A stretch of 64,000 nt of DNA from Myxocyprinus asiaticus (GCF_019703515.2 NC_059362.1:28412326-28476325); one strand, 5' to 3'; shown: positions 1 to 12,417, numbered from the stretch's first letter. The notes: generated by a model from the letters alone, not told the origin. A program made the numbers and translations.

Positions 1-205
1 CTCAGCAAAAAATTGATGGGGTCATCAAAAGCCACTGCCTTTTGAAGCACTGTAACTTCACAAAGCCCAATACAGAAATTAGAGATATGGCTATAAATAA
101 AAATGATATAAAATCAAAGTTCATAAATCGGGGTATTTGTATATGTTCTAGTTATAATGCAAATGCATATTCAGAATACTTGTAACAGCATTATGTTATC
201 AGTAT

Positions 206-2648
206 ATGCGTAAATGTAATCCGTTACAGTTACAAAAACCCAACGTAATCAGATTACCATTACATTTGGTAAAAATTGGGATTACTAGCAGGAATTTTTC
301 ATTTATAACAAAAGAAACAAAAGATACTTGTGTCAAAAAATTATATAGGCCGCTGCTTGCTTTAGATTGGTACAGATGCTCAGATGTGCTTCTGGTTCTC
401 TCTCGTAGCTCATGTGAGTTAGAAGTGCCACTCACTGTCATGCGCAAATAATACCTGTCTCACATCACCACTCTGCTCTCGAGGCAAATGAGTAAAATCA
501 TTAAAAGGGCTGTTTCTTTACAATGGCCACTGGACAAAATGTACTATATTTGTGGAAAATTTGACATTCTGCTTTCATTTTCCAAGGACAAAAATATAAT
601 TTATAGAAGCATTTGAAGATAAGACACACATGAAACTCATATTAGCTAGGCTAAGTGTTCCCTGATAGTTTCACTGTCCGAGTGTCAGTCTATCGTTTCA
701 CGGAAGCAGGAATAGCTGCCAGTACTTTGACAAGAATTGTGCATCATTGAAAATTCAGTAAAAAGTAACATGTTCCGTATTGAAATGGAGAAACGACCAC
801 TCCCCCCACCCCACCCCTCCATGCAAAAATATTTAATATTTAATTTTAATATGTTTGATAAATAACAGACTTTAAATAAGGGCGATTAGAATTAGATTTC
901 GACGTGTGCAGTTGCCAGATTTCTATAGGTGAAATCCCCCAATCAGTTCTGGACACTTGTACAGTTTGGATATATGCTGCCAGGGTGACGCTTTAGTCAC
1001 GCAATCTGGCAACCTTGAGCATGCGAGCTCTCTCTCAACTGCAAAAAAAGACGGTGGTTTTCTGAAAACACTGTAAAACAGGTACGTCGGAGTTTGCGAT
1101 AGGTTGATTGTCCTTCCTAGTGTTCACATGAAACTTACGGCAAATGTTTTCAAATGTTTCACGCACTTGCAAACATGATCAAGTAGTAGACTAGAGTAGA
1201 AAAATGTGTGTCTGCAGTGGGTGAGCGACTTTTTCATGATCATAAGGTGGATTCTTTTCACAAAATTGATCAGAAAATACAATTACAGAGAGTAACGTGC
1301 ATATTATGGCAATTTCTCCTAAGGGTCAATTAAGTGATGCTCATTTTTGTCCTGATCTATTAAATTTAAAATACATAAATGCAATTCACACAAACCATTG
1401 ACTTGAATACACCTCTTCTATGATGAACTTTTTTCAGTTGCTGTGTTTAAAGTCATATTGATATTTTTTCTGGGACATACAGTAAAAAATGTCATGTGGT
1501 GTCCAGAGACAGTAAGTAAATAAATAAATAAATAAATAAAAAGTCAAAGTCTCATTAAAATCTGAAATTCCTGAAAAAAGAAATGTTGGCATGACTACAG
1601 CAGAATAATCTTTTATTGTTATTTCTTAAAAAAATAAACAGTGAAACAATTGTTTAAAAATATGATTCATATTTTAAAATGCTTTTGCCCACCAAATCAA
1701 AATCTTTGGGTGTAACCAACATGAAGGTAGCCATTTTGTTGTTCATGTTGACCATAAAAACTGTAAAACACAGTAAAATAGTGTTTTGTCAGTATTTAGT
1801 TTGCTGAGATAAACATTGGCACCGAGACTGTTTGTATAGACGGGCCACTTCTATTAAAACGAGTGGGAGAAACTGGAATGCCCAGCAGTCAGCGGATGTA
1901 GAAAGGAAGATGTTTAAAAAAATATCTGACATTTATTTTGACATGTTTATGAAAAGGCACATTTTATTCATGTGGTGTAACCTTGAGTAAAATTCTTGAT
2001 ATTTTTGACTCAAGTTCATAATATTTATTATATTATATTACGAAACTTTTTGTAAATTAATGAATAAATTGTTTATACTCTTATGTATTCAAGGTGCAAA
2101 GAAAGTATTATAATACTTTTTACATAATGGTTACACCACATGACAATTTGAAAGTTTTTTTTTGTTTATTTTTTTTATGGAAAATGCTATAAAGGTTTTT
2201 CAAAAATTTATGAAACCAAATTGGACAAAGATTAGATTACATTTCTGAGAATATGACAAATGTTTTAAACTAGATTTTTAAAAGGTTTCTCATTTTAATT
2301 TTGGGTGTAATTTGTCAATGACCCATAAGTAATAGGCATTGGCTTAATAATAATGATGATGATGAAGATAGTCTGTGACCTACCTATTGCAGTCAGAAGT
2401 TAGTCAGTGGTGCTAGTTAGTCTACATGCTAATTGCAATACATGGCAGAATTAATAGAGGATTCTCCTGATTTGTTTAAATATACTGAGTTTTTCTACAT
2501 TTGGACATGTGACCTTGAGGTAATACAAAAGTAATTAAAAGTAATATGATTACTTATTTTGGTGATTGGATTAAGTTACTGATTACATTTTTAATAAGTA
2601 ATCATTATTTGTAACGGATTACATTCAAAAAGTAACCCTTCCAACCCT
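206..2648. repeat. Probable hAT-like non-autonomous element or its debris
   Basis: Both edges carry runs of GTAATCCGTTAC and GTAATCAGATTAC type motifs, at about 206-300 and, inverted, at 2525-2645. They resemble the ends of the hAT element seen more clearly at 43249. The right edge reads AGTAACCCTTCCAACCCT. The interior is AT-rich, has no convincing coding sequence, and includes an (AAAT)n run near 1515-1541. The left end is eroded and I cannot define a target-site duplication, so this may be two fragments rather than one element. Confidence 0.35.
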
Positions 2649-2654
2649 ATCTAT

Positions 2655-3195
2655 ACACTCACTGAGCACTTTATTAGGAACACTATGGTCCTAATAAAGT
2701 GCCAGACGTGGTCTTCTGCTGTTGTAGCTCATCGCCTCAAGGTTCGATGTGTTGTGCATTCTGAGATGATATTCTGCTGACTACAATTGTACAGAGTGGT
2801 TATCTGAGTTACCATAGCTTTTCTGTCAGCTCGAACCAGACTGGCCATTCTCCGTTGACCCCTCTCATCAACAAGGTATTTCCATCTGCAGAACTGCCAT
2901 TCACTGGATGTTTTTTGTTTTTGTCACCATTCTGTTCAACCTATACAGACTGTTGTGCGTTAAAATCCCATGAGATCAGCAGTTGCAAAAATACTCAAAC
3001 CAGCCTGTCTGGCACCAACAATAATGCCGCAGTCGAAATCTGAGATCACATTTTTTCCACATTCTGATGATTGATGTGAACATTAACTGAAGCTCCTGAT
3101 CTGCATGATTTTATGCATTGCACTGCTGCCAAAAGATTGGCTTATTAGATAATTGCATTAATAAGTAGGTGTACAGGTGTTCCTAATAAAGTGCA

Positions 3196-3197
<2 letters not shown>
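2655..3197 (-). mobile_element. Tc1-like deletion derivative (transposase N-terminal remnant)
   Basis: The ends read CACTCACTGAGCACTTTATTAGGAACA and its inverted counterpart CCTAATAAAGTGC, the terminal type of a common fish Tc1 family. On the - strand the interior corresponds to the start of a Tc1 transposase (helix-turn-helix part); the catalytic half is missing. The deletion junction, AGAAGACCAC next to GGCACTTTATTAGG, is the same as in the copy at 40554-41110, so the deleted form itself was copied. Confidence 0.7.

Positions 3198-3198
<1 letters not shown>

Positions 3199-3250
<52 letters not shown>
3199..3250. repeat. (TG)n microsatellite
   Basis: About 26 uninterrupted TG units directly abut the end of the Tc1 derivative, followed by a short (AG)n run. 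Confidence 0.95.
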
Positions 3251-3252
<2 letters not shown>

Positions 3253-3258
<6 letters not shown>

Positions 3259-4814
3259 CTTATGTGACTTTTATATCGGTGAAAACCATACATGAACATA
3301 TACATGTGTTTTACATACAGTATATTACCACATATCAGTTTTCTGTATGGGGGAGATTTAAGATCAGGAGTGGACAACACTAAAAATGTGTGGCGGATCT
3401 AAGACTCCTTTTCTCTCCTGCTTTCTCTCTTCATACACATCCTCTGTTTTATCTACAGCACCTTTTATTAAACCTATAAAAAACATATTGATGGCTGGTG
3501 TGTCCAAGAAAGCCACTTAAACTGACCTTGGCCGACACACATTAGAGAATTCATTAAGTAAAAGTGCCACACATCTGGATGCCAAGTTATAATGCTCTCC
3601 TCCATCATTTGATCATCATTTGAGACATTATTGCTTCTATGATCGCAAGTTAATGTACATTAGGTCTGGGCGATATGCAAGAAATATTTTCACAATGTTT
3701 TTATTAAAAATAACCGATTACATCATCAAAGCCCCTTCCCCCACTGTTGAGCCTGTTAAGTAAACGTATTAACCACCCAACACAAGTAATAAATTATATA
3801 TATATATATATATATAAAAAAAGGATTTAAAAATATTTTTTAAATAAATAAATAAAAAACATAATTTTTTTTATTAAAACCTGCACCAAGCAGAACTGGC
3901 ATCGCATTCTTCGCTTACCCCTCATGAATAAACCATAAATAAACCATTACCTCTAGTTAGTTCAACACAACCCACATAATTTCTACTTCCATAAAATGGC
4001 TAAAACAGTTGTTTACTTCACTTATTCTGTGCTTAAATTAATAGAAAACACCAGTTTTCTTTTTAGGTGTAATCCTAATAAATTCCCTTGTGTTCCCAAA
4101 TTAATGCTGCCTAATCATTTCCACAGTGTTCTTATTGAATTTGTGTTTGTATTGCGTTTCATTAATGCTGCCAAAATAAAATGAAATAGAACTCAATTTT
4201 AGGTTGAAAGTGAATGTGTTTTTGTATTATTTTATGATTTAATCACTTTCATCTTTGTTTTTTCAAGTACTTTCCCTAAGCAAGGTTTTTTAATGGGGCC
4301 ATCATTTTATTTCAAAAGAAAACTTTAGTTTCATCGTTTGTCTATGACTGTTGCAATCAACATCGGCGTATTTGTCAGTTATTGTTGAAACACAATTACA
4401 TCGTTCTATTCCCCAGCCGCCCTATACACCAAAATCTATTTTTAATTAAATTCACGCTTTCCGCAGGTGTGTTTCCGCTAATGACAGTGACTTTTTTATT
4501 TAAATAGTCATGGCGCAGCACTATTTTAGCGCATTTAGCATCTGATTAAACTGGATTGCGGGTGGTTAATAAATGAGACAGGTTTTTGTGCTAAAATATT
4601 GCATGCAAAAGTGGCCCAACTGATGCCATTATGAAGCAGGTTCAGTTCAGACAAGTGATATATTTTACTGTTACTGGTAAAACTAAATAATTTACTGGTA
4701 CTTTTTATTTAAATATACATGAGAAAGAGGTTCAATAAAGATACTTCTGCTGGCTGACCACCTGACCTTCTCTTTTTCTACCTTTTTCTTTTTCTGTCTC
4801 TTTCTCTCTTTTAG
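3253..4814. other. dpf3 intronic sequence without recognised gene
   Basis: AT-rich intron sequence with a (TA)n tract at 3795-3816. A motif GGTCTGGGCGATATG at about 3664 looks like the end of another decayed DNA transposon. The last 100 bases before the exon at 4815 are pyrimidine-rich, as expected upstream of a 3' splice site. I see no other exon here. Confidence 0.5.
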
Positions 4815-4948
4815 AGGCTGAGCTGATGGCCAAGAGAGAAGCTCCACCCACAGAGGCCACAGCCCTGGAGGCACTGTTAAGGGGTGACGGGCTCCTGGAC
4901 AAGAGGAACAACAACTCTAAAGAGGAAGAGACATTGCTGGAAATCCAG
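4815..4948 (+). CDS. dpf3: dpf3 exon: linker upstream of the zinc finger (first dpf3 exon in window)
   Basis: DPF3 (BAF45c) is a subunit of the BAF (SWI/SNF) chromatin remodeller that reads acetylated or methylated histone tails. This exon follows a pyrimidine tract ending TTTTAG and ends ATCCAG before GTAGCA. After two bases completing a split codon it encodes 44 residues, including LEALLRGDGLLDKRNNNSKE and EEETLLEIQ. From memory the human DPF3 linker has LEALLRGEG...EEESIQEIQ at the same place, closer than DPF1 or DPF2. The preceding exons, encoding the N-terminal Requiem domain, are not in the window. The exon joins in phase 0 to the one at 6223. The identification rests on all dpf3 exons read together and on the adjacent rgs6. 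Confidence 0.85.
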
Positions 4949-6222
4949 GTAGCACATTCTACAGTCATTTACAAGAGAACTCATTAGTTTGGACATGCAG
5001 GACATTATATTAGGAGTCTGTCTCAAACAGGGCTCTGCAAACCATCAACAGCACCGCACACTGTGTGCATTGTATCTGTGTGTCATTGAGAGTGGAAAGC
5101 TCTTAAAATGTCAGGACTCTGGCAGATCTGGAAATAGCTACAGTATATTCACTGTGTCTTAACTAGGCACAATGTGACAACTTTCCAGTGACAAGCAATT
5201 GGTTGGCGATTTAATGGCACCTGTTACTTGAAACTCAGATTTAAATGGAAAAAAAATAGCTTTTATCTCCAGTCACTTTATTGCATTGTGCCTGGTTGGG
5301 GCGATGGCACAGAGCTTTATAGGTTGTGATTTACCATCATCAGTCAGTCATATCCACATCATTCATTGTCTCTGTAAAGCCCAATCCATCATCCAAGACC
5401 CCATCCACCCTAGCCGCAAGATGTTTTACCTCCTACCTTCTGCCAAACATTACTGCACTAATAGTGCAAGGACCACTAGACTCAAGAACAGATTCTACCC
5501 CACAGCTATTTGCATTCCCAGAAGCTGACTGCAGTACTTTTTTTTGTACATCTACACTATGTAGTTTACATGGTCAATTCTCACACATTACATATTTACT
5601 CAAACTTTGAGTGTAAATTAGATTATATGTATTTTATTTTGCAGCTTTCTGTAATACTTGATTCTGATTGGTCACGGCATTCAGCGGTCAAATATGTTGG
5701 TATAATAAGGACTGCCAAACTGTATAACTGACTATTGACCTAAGTAGACCATTTTCTACATAGTTGTGGTAGTTTCATATCTCTTGTATCACTATGCAAG
5801 CGATCTCTTTCTTCTCACATAATAAAATAATTTAAACTAAAAAACAATATTTAATGTTAATTTATTAATTTAATTGTTTAGTAGCCGTGTAATAGGTGGG
5901 ATGATGTAAAGTCAGTGTTTGCGTTGATCACCCTGTCTTGGTTTATTTTGTGGTTATGACTGGCTGACTGTATATTATCCTTTACTTACCTTATTCACAG
6001 CATATTTATTGTGTTTACTGTCTATTGTCTTTTAAACGGTGCAGGAGACACTACAACAATGTCTTATGTTCTTCGTTTACTGTGAAAGATCAGAGTGTCT
6101 AAGATTTCTATTGACCGATATGTTTTCTGATTAAATTATTGACTATGACTATTGTTTTCTGAAGTGCATTGATCTTTATATTGTCATAATTGTTTACCCC
6201 ATCTGTACTTCATTCACTGCAG
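4949..6222. other. dpf3 intron with LINE 3' fragment
   Basis: This 1.27-kb intron starts GTAGCA and ends ACTGCAG. The only recognisable insert is the LINE tail listed at 5385-5665; the rest is AT-rich and featureless to my reading. Confidence 0.6.
5385..5665 (+). mobile_element. 5'-truncated L2/CR1-like LINE fragment
   Basis: The + frame reads a short C-terminal LINE ORF2 remnant, with LLPSAKHYCTNSARTTRL followed by KNRFYPTAI and a stop near 5528. This is the conserved end of fish L2-like reverse-transcriptase proteins (LLPSGRRYR..STRTTRHRNSF type). The 3' tail ends near TTGATTCTGATTGG, similar to the tail of the larger LINE at 49601. Only the last few hundred bases inserted, as is usual for target-primed reverse transcription. 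Confidence 0.65.
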
Positions 6223-6318
6223 AGGGTGCTTGAGGCAGATGAAAATGGGGATGGTTTCCATGATGATGAGGATTTTGAAGTGGACACACCAAAGAGGAAG
6301 CATCGAAACAAAGGCAGG
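6223..6318 (+). CDS. dpf3: dpf3 exon: acidic linker and basic stretch
   Basis: A 96-nt exon in phase 0 lies between ACTGCAG and GTGAGT and encodes 32 residues: RVLEADENGDGFHDDEDFEV followed by DTPKRKHRNKGR. Human DPF3 has RVLENDENVEEG...EEDIPKRKNRTRGR here, as recalled. The acidic run followed by KRKHRNK is typical of d4-family proteins and likely gives a nuclear-localisation patch. It joins in phase 0 to the next exon at 6564 across a 245-bp intron. Confidence 0.85.
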
Positions 6319-6563
6319 GTGAGTGATGAGCATGAGACGGAATCACAGCAAATAAAAATGAGAGAGTGAGAGCAGAGAGAGAGCGATAACATGAAAGAGC
6401 AGAACAGTTGTGATGATGAGTTTGACTTATAGAGTGTGCAGGGATGAAGAAAACTGAGATGGAGAAAAACTTTCCAACTTGCAATTGTTAAAATGAAATT
6501 AGTTAAATTAAATGGACATATTTGGAAAGCGATTAAGCATTATGTGATTTGCATGTTGATTAG

Positions 6564-6636
6564 AGTCGAGGCTCTGGACGCAGGCGAACAGAAGCGGTGG
6601 CCAACGATGATCAGGATAAACCCTACGTGTGTGACA
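6564..6636 (+). CDS. dpf3: dpf3 exon: start of the C2H2 zinc finger
   Basis: A 73-nt exon follows GATTAG and ends before GTAGGT. It encodes SRGSGRRRTEAV and then ANDDQDKPYVCD, leaving one base (A) of a split codon. The final Cys is the first ligand of the Kruppel-like C2H2 finger of d4 proteins. Joining directly to the exon at 12028 makes the codon ATT (Ile) and the canonical CDICGKRYKN. Joining to the optional exon at 9674 instead makes CDNRYKQKH and separates the two cysteines. Confidence 0.85.
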
Positions 6637-6686
6637 GTAGGTGTCAATTTTGTAGACAGTATTACAGTATAACCTTTGTGCCTTAA

Positions 6687-9205
6687 AGGGATAGATCACC
6701 CAAAAATATAAATTCTTTCATTATTTACTCAGCATATGAGTTTGAAACGTCATGAGGGTGTTATTTTTTCATTGGAACACAAAAGCAGAATTTTTGAGGA
6801 ACCTTAACGCAGCTCTTTTCCATAAAACCATATTTCATAGTGACTAGGGGTGGGTAAAAATATAGATTTTCCGATGCATCGTGATCTTCATTGAATGATC
6901 TCGATATTGTTATTTTACTCTATGCGTAACCCTCCACTACAGTGAGAGGAAATCACTTGCAACTGGAACAGAAAATCTTAAAATACATTGCTTAAATCAT
7001 TTAATAAATGAAATGTATTTATTTGTTTTGGAAAAACATCACGACAGACCACTAGACCACTGCTGAAGCAGGCAGCGCATAGATGGCGCTGTCACATGGC
7101 ACCTGTTACATTTGGCAGAGCTGTTCAGAATGGGCCAATCACAATCAAGTGTTACTGGAGGATTTAAAAAATATATATTTTATAGATACTGCTGTTGCGG
7201 ATTTAACAAGTATGAATCCTTGCAACTATCAGTTTTAATTACAATTTACTCTCCAGAGTGAAATAATTATATGAGATGTAAAACGTTTTGAATGATTTGA
7301 ATGCAGATCAATGCATTCAGTTTTGTGAGCCGTCTAGTGCCACCTTCTGTAAAGAAAGCTTTGTGTCTCACAAAATAGGTTATTTCTGACAACATTTGGG
7401 TCAATATCAAAATATGTTGAACATACATAAGTCATAAACATGTCCCTTGACTTTTTTAGTCATGAAAAAGTTTTCAAATAGTGAAAAAAAAAAACAATTT
7501 CTTATTATTTTTTTTTATAATTTTATAACCTAACCTTTAATGATATGAAATGGCTTGACTTGAAATTTTTTTGAAAATATATTTGAAATTGTTAATTGCC
7601 TGAAAAAAATCCTTGATCCCTTCATTTGGTACACCACTTCTATGACATGTAAATTTATTTGTGTATTTATTTTGTACTTATTTTTAATAAAAGCATTAGT
7701 GCAAGGCCGAAAAAGTGTGCAAAAAACCAAAACAAAATTATTATTAATAATTATAATAATTTAAAAAGAATGTTTGTTCCTTGATTTCATGTTATTGGTT
7801 TTATCAATGTTAAAACCTTTATTTTTATTTTTTTATTTTTTATGTTTAAAAAAAAAGTTATACAAAAAGTTGTAGAAAATAATTTTGAAGGTTTAAGTTC
7901 AGAGGCTGCTTAAATATGCATATAGTGATTTTTCCCAGCATGTTAAAAAGTTATTCACATTTTAACTAATATTTTCACACAAAAATATTTGGTGTTGTAC
8001 CCCATTGAACCCTCAAAATGTGGTGTCGTAACCCATTTAACCCTCGTTAGTGTTAACTTAGTGTTAACTTGCTTCGTTCGTGAAACAAAATTAAATAATA
8101 AAAGAAAGAACAACAGCCAAGATGTCCTTTTATGAATAAAAATTAATGTCAACATGTTACAAAATGTTTACCCAAAACGTTTAATATTGAAAATTTCAAT
8201 ATTTTGTACGTTGGAAAGTCACAATTTTTTGAGAATGACCCATTTGCAATTTCAGTCAGTTCCTCACATAAATCTGTTGTGTGACTTAGAAAACATGGAC
8301 AGCACATGAGTCATATGGACTACTGTTTACGGACCCAGTTATTGACTTTTGTTGGAAAGCGAAGTGCGTTTTAAGGGAGCACACTACAATTGTACATCAA
8401 TTTCATCATGAATGAACCAAGAATAGTTACTGTGAGAATATGTAGTTAAAGATGCTCAGTGTTGTACTTATATTAACTGAATGGTTAAAATATTTTTATT
8501 TAAAATTAACAAAAATAATTTGTTTTAATGACATCTCGAGCATAGTCCCTGAAAACAATTTAAAATGTGCTTGAAAAGTCCTTGAAAGTCCTTGAATTTA
8601 ACTTTGAAGCATCTGAATAAACATGTAACAAAAAATAATATATGAAATTTAATATCTTATTTATTGATTGAATACATGGATTTGTAAATTTTTAAAAAGC
8701 CAAAATGTGACCAAAATGATGAAAAAATAATAAACTATAATTAGTCAAATGAATAGTTTTGTAATGTAGTTAGAAAGTCCCCTGTTTAACTAACAGCATT
8801 AGCTGGGAGACAGTTTCTTTCATATGTAAGCAAAAGGGATATTATAACTGAAATATACCAATATGAATCGATATCGAATCGAAATCGAAATCGAATCGAG
8901 AGCTTGTGAATCGGAATCGAATTGGTGAAATCTGTATCAATACCTTAATGGTGACCACGAGATGTCAAATTCAAAACTAGCCAAAAAAACACCTAAAATC
9001 AACATACAAAAACAAAGCTATAGCATGGCTTCATAAGACTTGGAATATAGTGCACAATTAATTTATTTTTATTTTTTTGGAGCTTGTCAGATATGGTCGC
9101 TCATTGTATTGAAAGCTGTGTTAAGATTTTTCTCCATTGTGTTCCATAGAAAAAACAACAGCTTACCGGTTTGGAATGACATGAGGGTGAACAAATAGTT
9201 ACAGA
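6687..9205. repeat. TTAA-flanked MITE (family A) split by a hAT-like insert
   Basis: The left end is TTAA followed by AGGGATAGATCACCCAAAAA. The right arm, near 9170-9205, reads TGACATGAGGGTGAACAAATAG, the eroded inverted counterpart. From about 6846 (TAGGGGTGGGTAAAAAT) to about 8950 (repeated GAATCGAAATCG) a second AT-rich element interrupts it, with GTGAC on both sides as a possible remnant of the target duplication. The interior has no convincing ORF. Confidence 0.6.
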
Positions 9206-9673
9206 ATTTTTGTTTTTGCTTTAATTATTTGTTTAAACCCTAAGCCTTCTTAAAAATGGTATCTAACTTTGTATAATTACTTGTACATTGTAGTAGTATT
9301 CTCTTTTCTGTCATCAAATTAACAAATACATTTTCATTGTCTCTGAGCTGTGTTTTAATCATAAGAATTTATTTTATTTTGACTAGTTCTGTTTGGATGT
9401 CCTTATTCTTTTAATATTTTTTTTTTTTTTTTTTTTTTTGGTCCTATAAAAAAACAAACAAAAAAACATCTTCCATTTTGCCATATGGTACCTGCCTGTG
9501 TTTCTCATCTCAGCATGGTGGTCTTTTATAATCTCAACAGCATGTGACTACCTGACAAAATCTCTCTGGAGGAGATACAGCTGCTTTGGGTTCCAGAGGC
9601 CTCTCTGAATGTAACTTACTTCCTGTTTTTTGTTTTCTGTCTCCTCTTTTGCTTTGTGTCTTCTCTGTTTCAG
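9206..9673. other. dpf3 intron, no feature beyond a T tract
   Basis: It contains a (T)n run near 9417-9439. Nothing else is recognised before the acceptor CTGTTTCAG at 9665-9673. Confidence 0.5.
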
Positions 9674-9715
9674 ACAGATACAAACAAAAGCATAACTCAA
9701 AAACTACTGATGCAG
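9674..9715 (+). CDS. dpf3: dpf3 optional 42-nt cassette exon inside the zinc finger
   Basis: The sequence lies between a good acceptor (CTGTTTCAG) and donor (GTATTC), is exactly 42 nt, and has the same phase at both ends, so it can be included or skipped without shifting the frame. Included, it gives NRYKQKHNSKTTDA between CD and [13 protein letters not shown] partly echoes GKRYKN of the next exon. I recall d4-family isoforms with an insert at this position but cannot confirm it here. Inclusion would widen the first Cys-Cys spacing of the C2H2 finger from 2 to 16 residues, which should abolish or remodel that finger. Confidence 0.7.
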
Positions 9716-10178
9716 GTATTCAGCCATGTTGTCATCTTCCTCTTGCTCAGATCTGTGGGCTACGCTAATGACAAGGCTAATCAGTTAATGCTTCTGTTGT
9801 GGAGGGATTATTAACATTAATCAGCTGGTTGCTTCTCTCTGTAGTTGCTGTTACACCAAATCATGATATTTCATACCGCTTGGCCAAAGCTATACCGCAT
9901 GGCTAACAACACAGCATTTTTCCATTTACACTAAAATAGCTAAGCTAAAACACATAGCCTTTTCATTGCTGCACCTAGACACCTAGAATACAGGCCCTAT
10001 TCTAGGTAATCCAACCACTGCATTGCTGGAACGATTGACTCTGGATGTGCAGTTTGCTCAAATGAATGCATGTAGTGGCTTCCCTTTTCCCCTTGACTCC
10101 TTTATTTTGTGCCTGTGTCCGACTATATGATTCGGCACAGTCTGTGTAAAAATAACATCTGTTACATCAAATATTTAA

Positions 10179-10540
10179 AGGTGAAGTGTGTACATTTTAA
10201 TAGTCAATAGCATCACTAAATGGAATTGCTAAAATAATGACTTTTATTACTTTAGAAATAATGAGTTTTCCCAATTACTCCCCCCATTTCCCATTGGTTC
10301 TAAAACAGATAGTGCTGCCCCAAACTTACACCATTGATCGAGATAATGTTTTTGTGTCAGGCTGGTCGGTATGTTCAAACAAACAGAGCACTGTTTTTAA
10401 GTGCCTCAATGTTGACCCTTTTCAGGGAAATCAACCTACAAAAGGCTTAGGCAACCTACTTATAGTTGTCTCTGCGTGTGCATGTGAAGTTGGAATAGGA
10501 AGAAGTATTTTAATGTCCCAAGAAATTACACACTTCACCT
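10179..10540. repeat. TTAA-flanked MITE, family D
   Basis: It is flanked by TTAA at 10175-10178 and 10541-10544, with inverted ends AGGTGAAGTGTGTA...ACACACTTCACCT. A related copy lies at 23688-24778. The 119-codon open frame across this element is a chance frame. Confidence 0.75.
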
Positions 10541-10772
10541 TTAATAGAGGTGCACAAAGTAATTTTTTCCTCTTAACATTTTTTTTTTTCCCCTAAAGGA
10601 ATTGTACTTTTGACAAATATGTTTACATGATGTACTCTCACATGAGATCAAGAAATAATGTAGGATGGGACTTAAATTATTAGTTAATATTATTTTTACT
10701 TACTTGCTCACTCAGCAGAAACATCACATTACGTCAGCAGAAAAGTCATTTCTGAGGTGGAGAAAGTTGTTA

Positions 10773-10778
<6 letters not shown>

Positions 10779-10830
<52 letters not shown>
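10779..10830. repeat. (GT)n(TA)n compound microsatellite
   Basis: About 19 GT units are followed by about 7 TA units. Confidence 0.95.
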
Positions 10831-11270
10831 GTACTGTACATTTTGCCCCCTTTAAAATAATGCAGAATAATGAATCATAATAATACTAGAAAAATATGTT
10901 AAATTAAATAGGGTATCTTTTTTTATGTTGTTTTTGAGGTAATTAAAGAAAACTATATTGAAAATGATAAAATCCTTGTAAGACAGACCTATGTTAATGT
11001 TTTGAAAAGAATCTAAATTCATTCATGTAATTTGGGTGAATTTCAGAACCTCCTACTGTAGTAGTGATCTGTTTTTAGATACATATGAATTCTTTCTTCA
11101 GGGTACAGTTGTTTATCCTTATTTATAAATTTTTAGTGTGAGCATCTATTACTGTTATTTTTAGAGTGAAAATATTGGACTTTACTTGCTAATATTGCAG
11201 TCTGCAACCCACATATGCTTGACATATTTACTGCATCCTGCTTGACCTGTAGAATACAGAGTTATCTCCA

Positions 11271-11440
11271 GGGGCAGACTGGCCATTGGGAGAACTGGAA
11301 CTTTTCCCAAAGGGCCGGCCGCAAAACGAATGGGCCACGATAAGCTGAAATGGCCCGCCGCGTTATGCAGAACGGGCCACAAAACTGTGCCGCGATATGT
11401 AAAATCCCAGGCTGATTTCTCTTCCCAGTCCGCCCCTGGT
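11271..11440. repeat. Short inverted-repeat element (MITE-like)
   Basis: The ends CCAGGGGCAGACTGG and CCAGTCCGCCCCTGG are near-perfect inverted repeats about 170 bp apart. The interior is GC-rich with repeated GGGCCACGATA/GGGCCACAAAA motifs. The short length and lack of coding suggest a non-autonomous DNA transposon; I cannot name the superfamily. Confidence 0.6.
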
Positions 11441-12027
11441 TCTCAGTGGCATATGGAGAAGAGACTATGTAGTAGGTGCTGAGGTTTAAATAATATGACC
11501 ATTTAAAATAACATGTTTAGTAACAGCAAGCCATAGTTATTCTATATCCATAGACACATCGATACTGTTTGATATGTCCTGTGTCTGTAATCTCATAGTG
11601 TATCAATCTGGAACCTGTATCTTGTTAAACATATAAGTAATGCATAGGCCCACTTTTGTATTTAAGATTCCACTTCTATCACATCTGCAATTTACAGTTA
11701 CAGTCATTGCAGAGTTTGGAGCAATGCTTAGCAGCACCTGTAATTGTTCTGTCTGTTTAGCATATATCAGAGGGTGCTGAAGACTCACTGTGGGATTGCA
11801 GCGCTAATACTGTGCCTTGAACACAGCTCTTACTGCCATGTCTCTCTCAATGGCTAAGAACATGCTGTGTAGATTTTGTGATAGCGTTGAGCCTCCACTG
11901 CTAACCACTTTGTGTGAATGTGTTAGCATCACAGTTTGATTATTAGAGTGGCTTAGCATTAGCTGAGATTAGCTGAGGTTTTTTTCAGTAGAATGAATCT
12001 CATTGCAAATGATCTTCTATATCTTAG

Positions 12028-12165
12028 TTTGTGGAAAACGTTACAAAAACCGCCCTGGACTAAGCTACCACTATGCCCATACTCACCTTGCTGAAGAGGA
12101 GGGTGAGGAAGAGCGAGAAACTGAAATACCCCAGTCTCCTCCTGTCCACCCTGAGAACCACAAAC
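12028..12165 (+). CDS. dpf3: dpf3 exon: body of the C2H2 zinc finger
   Basis: A 138-nt exon (two bases of a split codon, 45 codons, then one base) lies between ATCTTAG and GTAAGT. It encodes [20 protein letters not shown], the second Cys and the two His ligands of the C2H2 finger. Acidic [11 protein letters not shown] and [12 protein letters not shown] follow. The core [19 protein letters not shown] is a d4-family signature. The tail PENHK resembles the NENHRP segment of human DPF3 just before PHD1. The final C joins the exon at 14411 to make a Pro codon. Confidence 0.9.
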
Positions 12166-12417
12166 GTAAGTTAATATTCATTTTATTGGTAAAACAAATG
12201 TTTCATATCTAGGACCTGTTCTGATACTCACCCAACTGAGAACATGTACTGTAAACCCTAATGATCAGAAGTAAGGAAAAATTTAATCATACAAATGAGA
12301 GTTTATTAACTTAAAAAAATTTATGTAACTGATTGCCTCAAATGTTTTAAGTTCTGTTAACTTATTAGGCTTTACAGTGTGAATTGCAGTAAAAAAAAAT
12401 ACTAAAAAGCTGTCTGT

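Larger units (their letters stand above)
9716..12027. other. dpf3 intron with MITEs and a microsatellite
   Basis: It holds the TTAA MITE at 10179, the GT/TA microsatellite at 10779 and the short inverted-repeat element at 11271. The remaining sequence is AT-rich and unremarkable. It ends at the acceptor ATATCTTAG. Confidence 0.6.

Noticed and set aside
4692..4968. Minus-strand frames overlapping the first dpf3 exon
   Set aside because: Antisense to a clear dpf3 exon with good splice sites.
10237..10596. 119-codon frame
   Set aside because: Lies across a non-coding TTAA MITE; no homology or composition signal.
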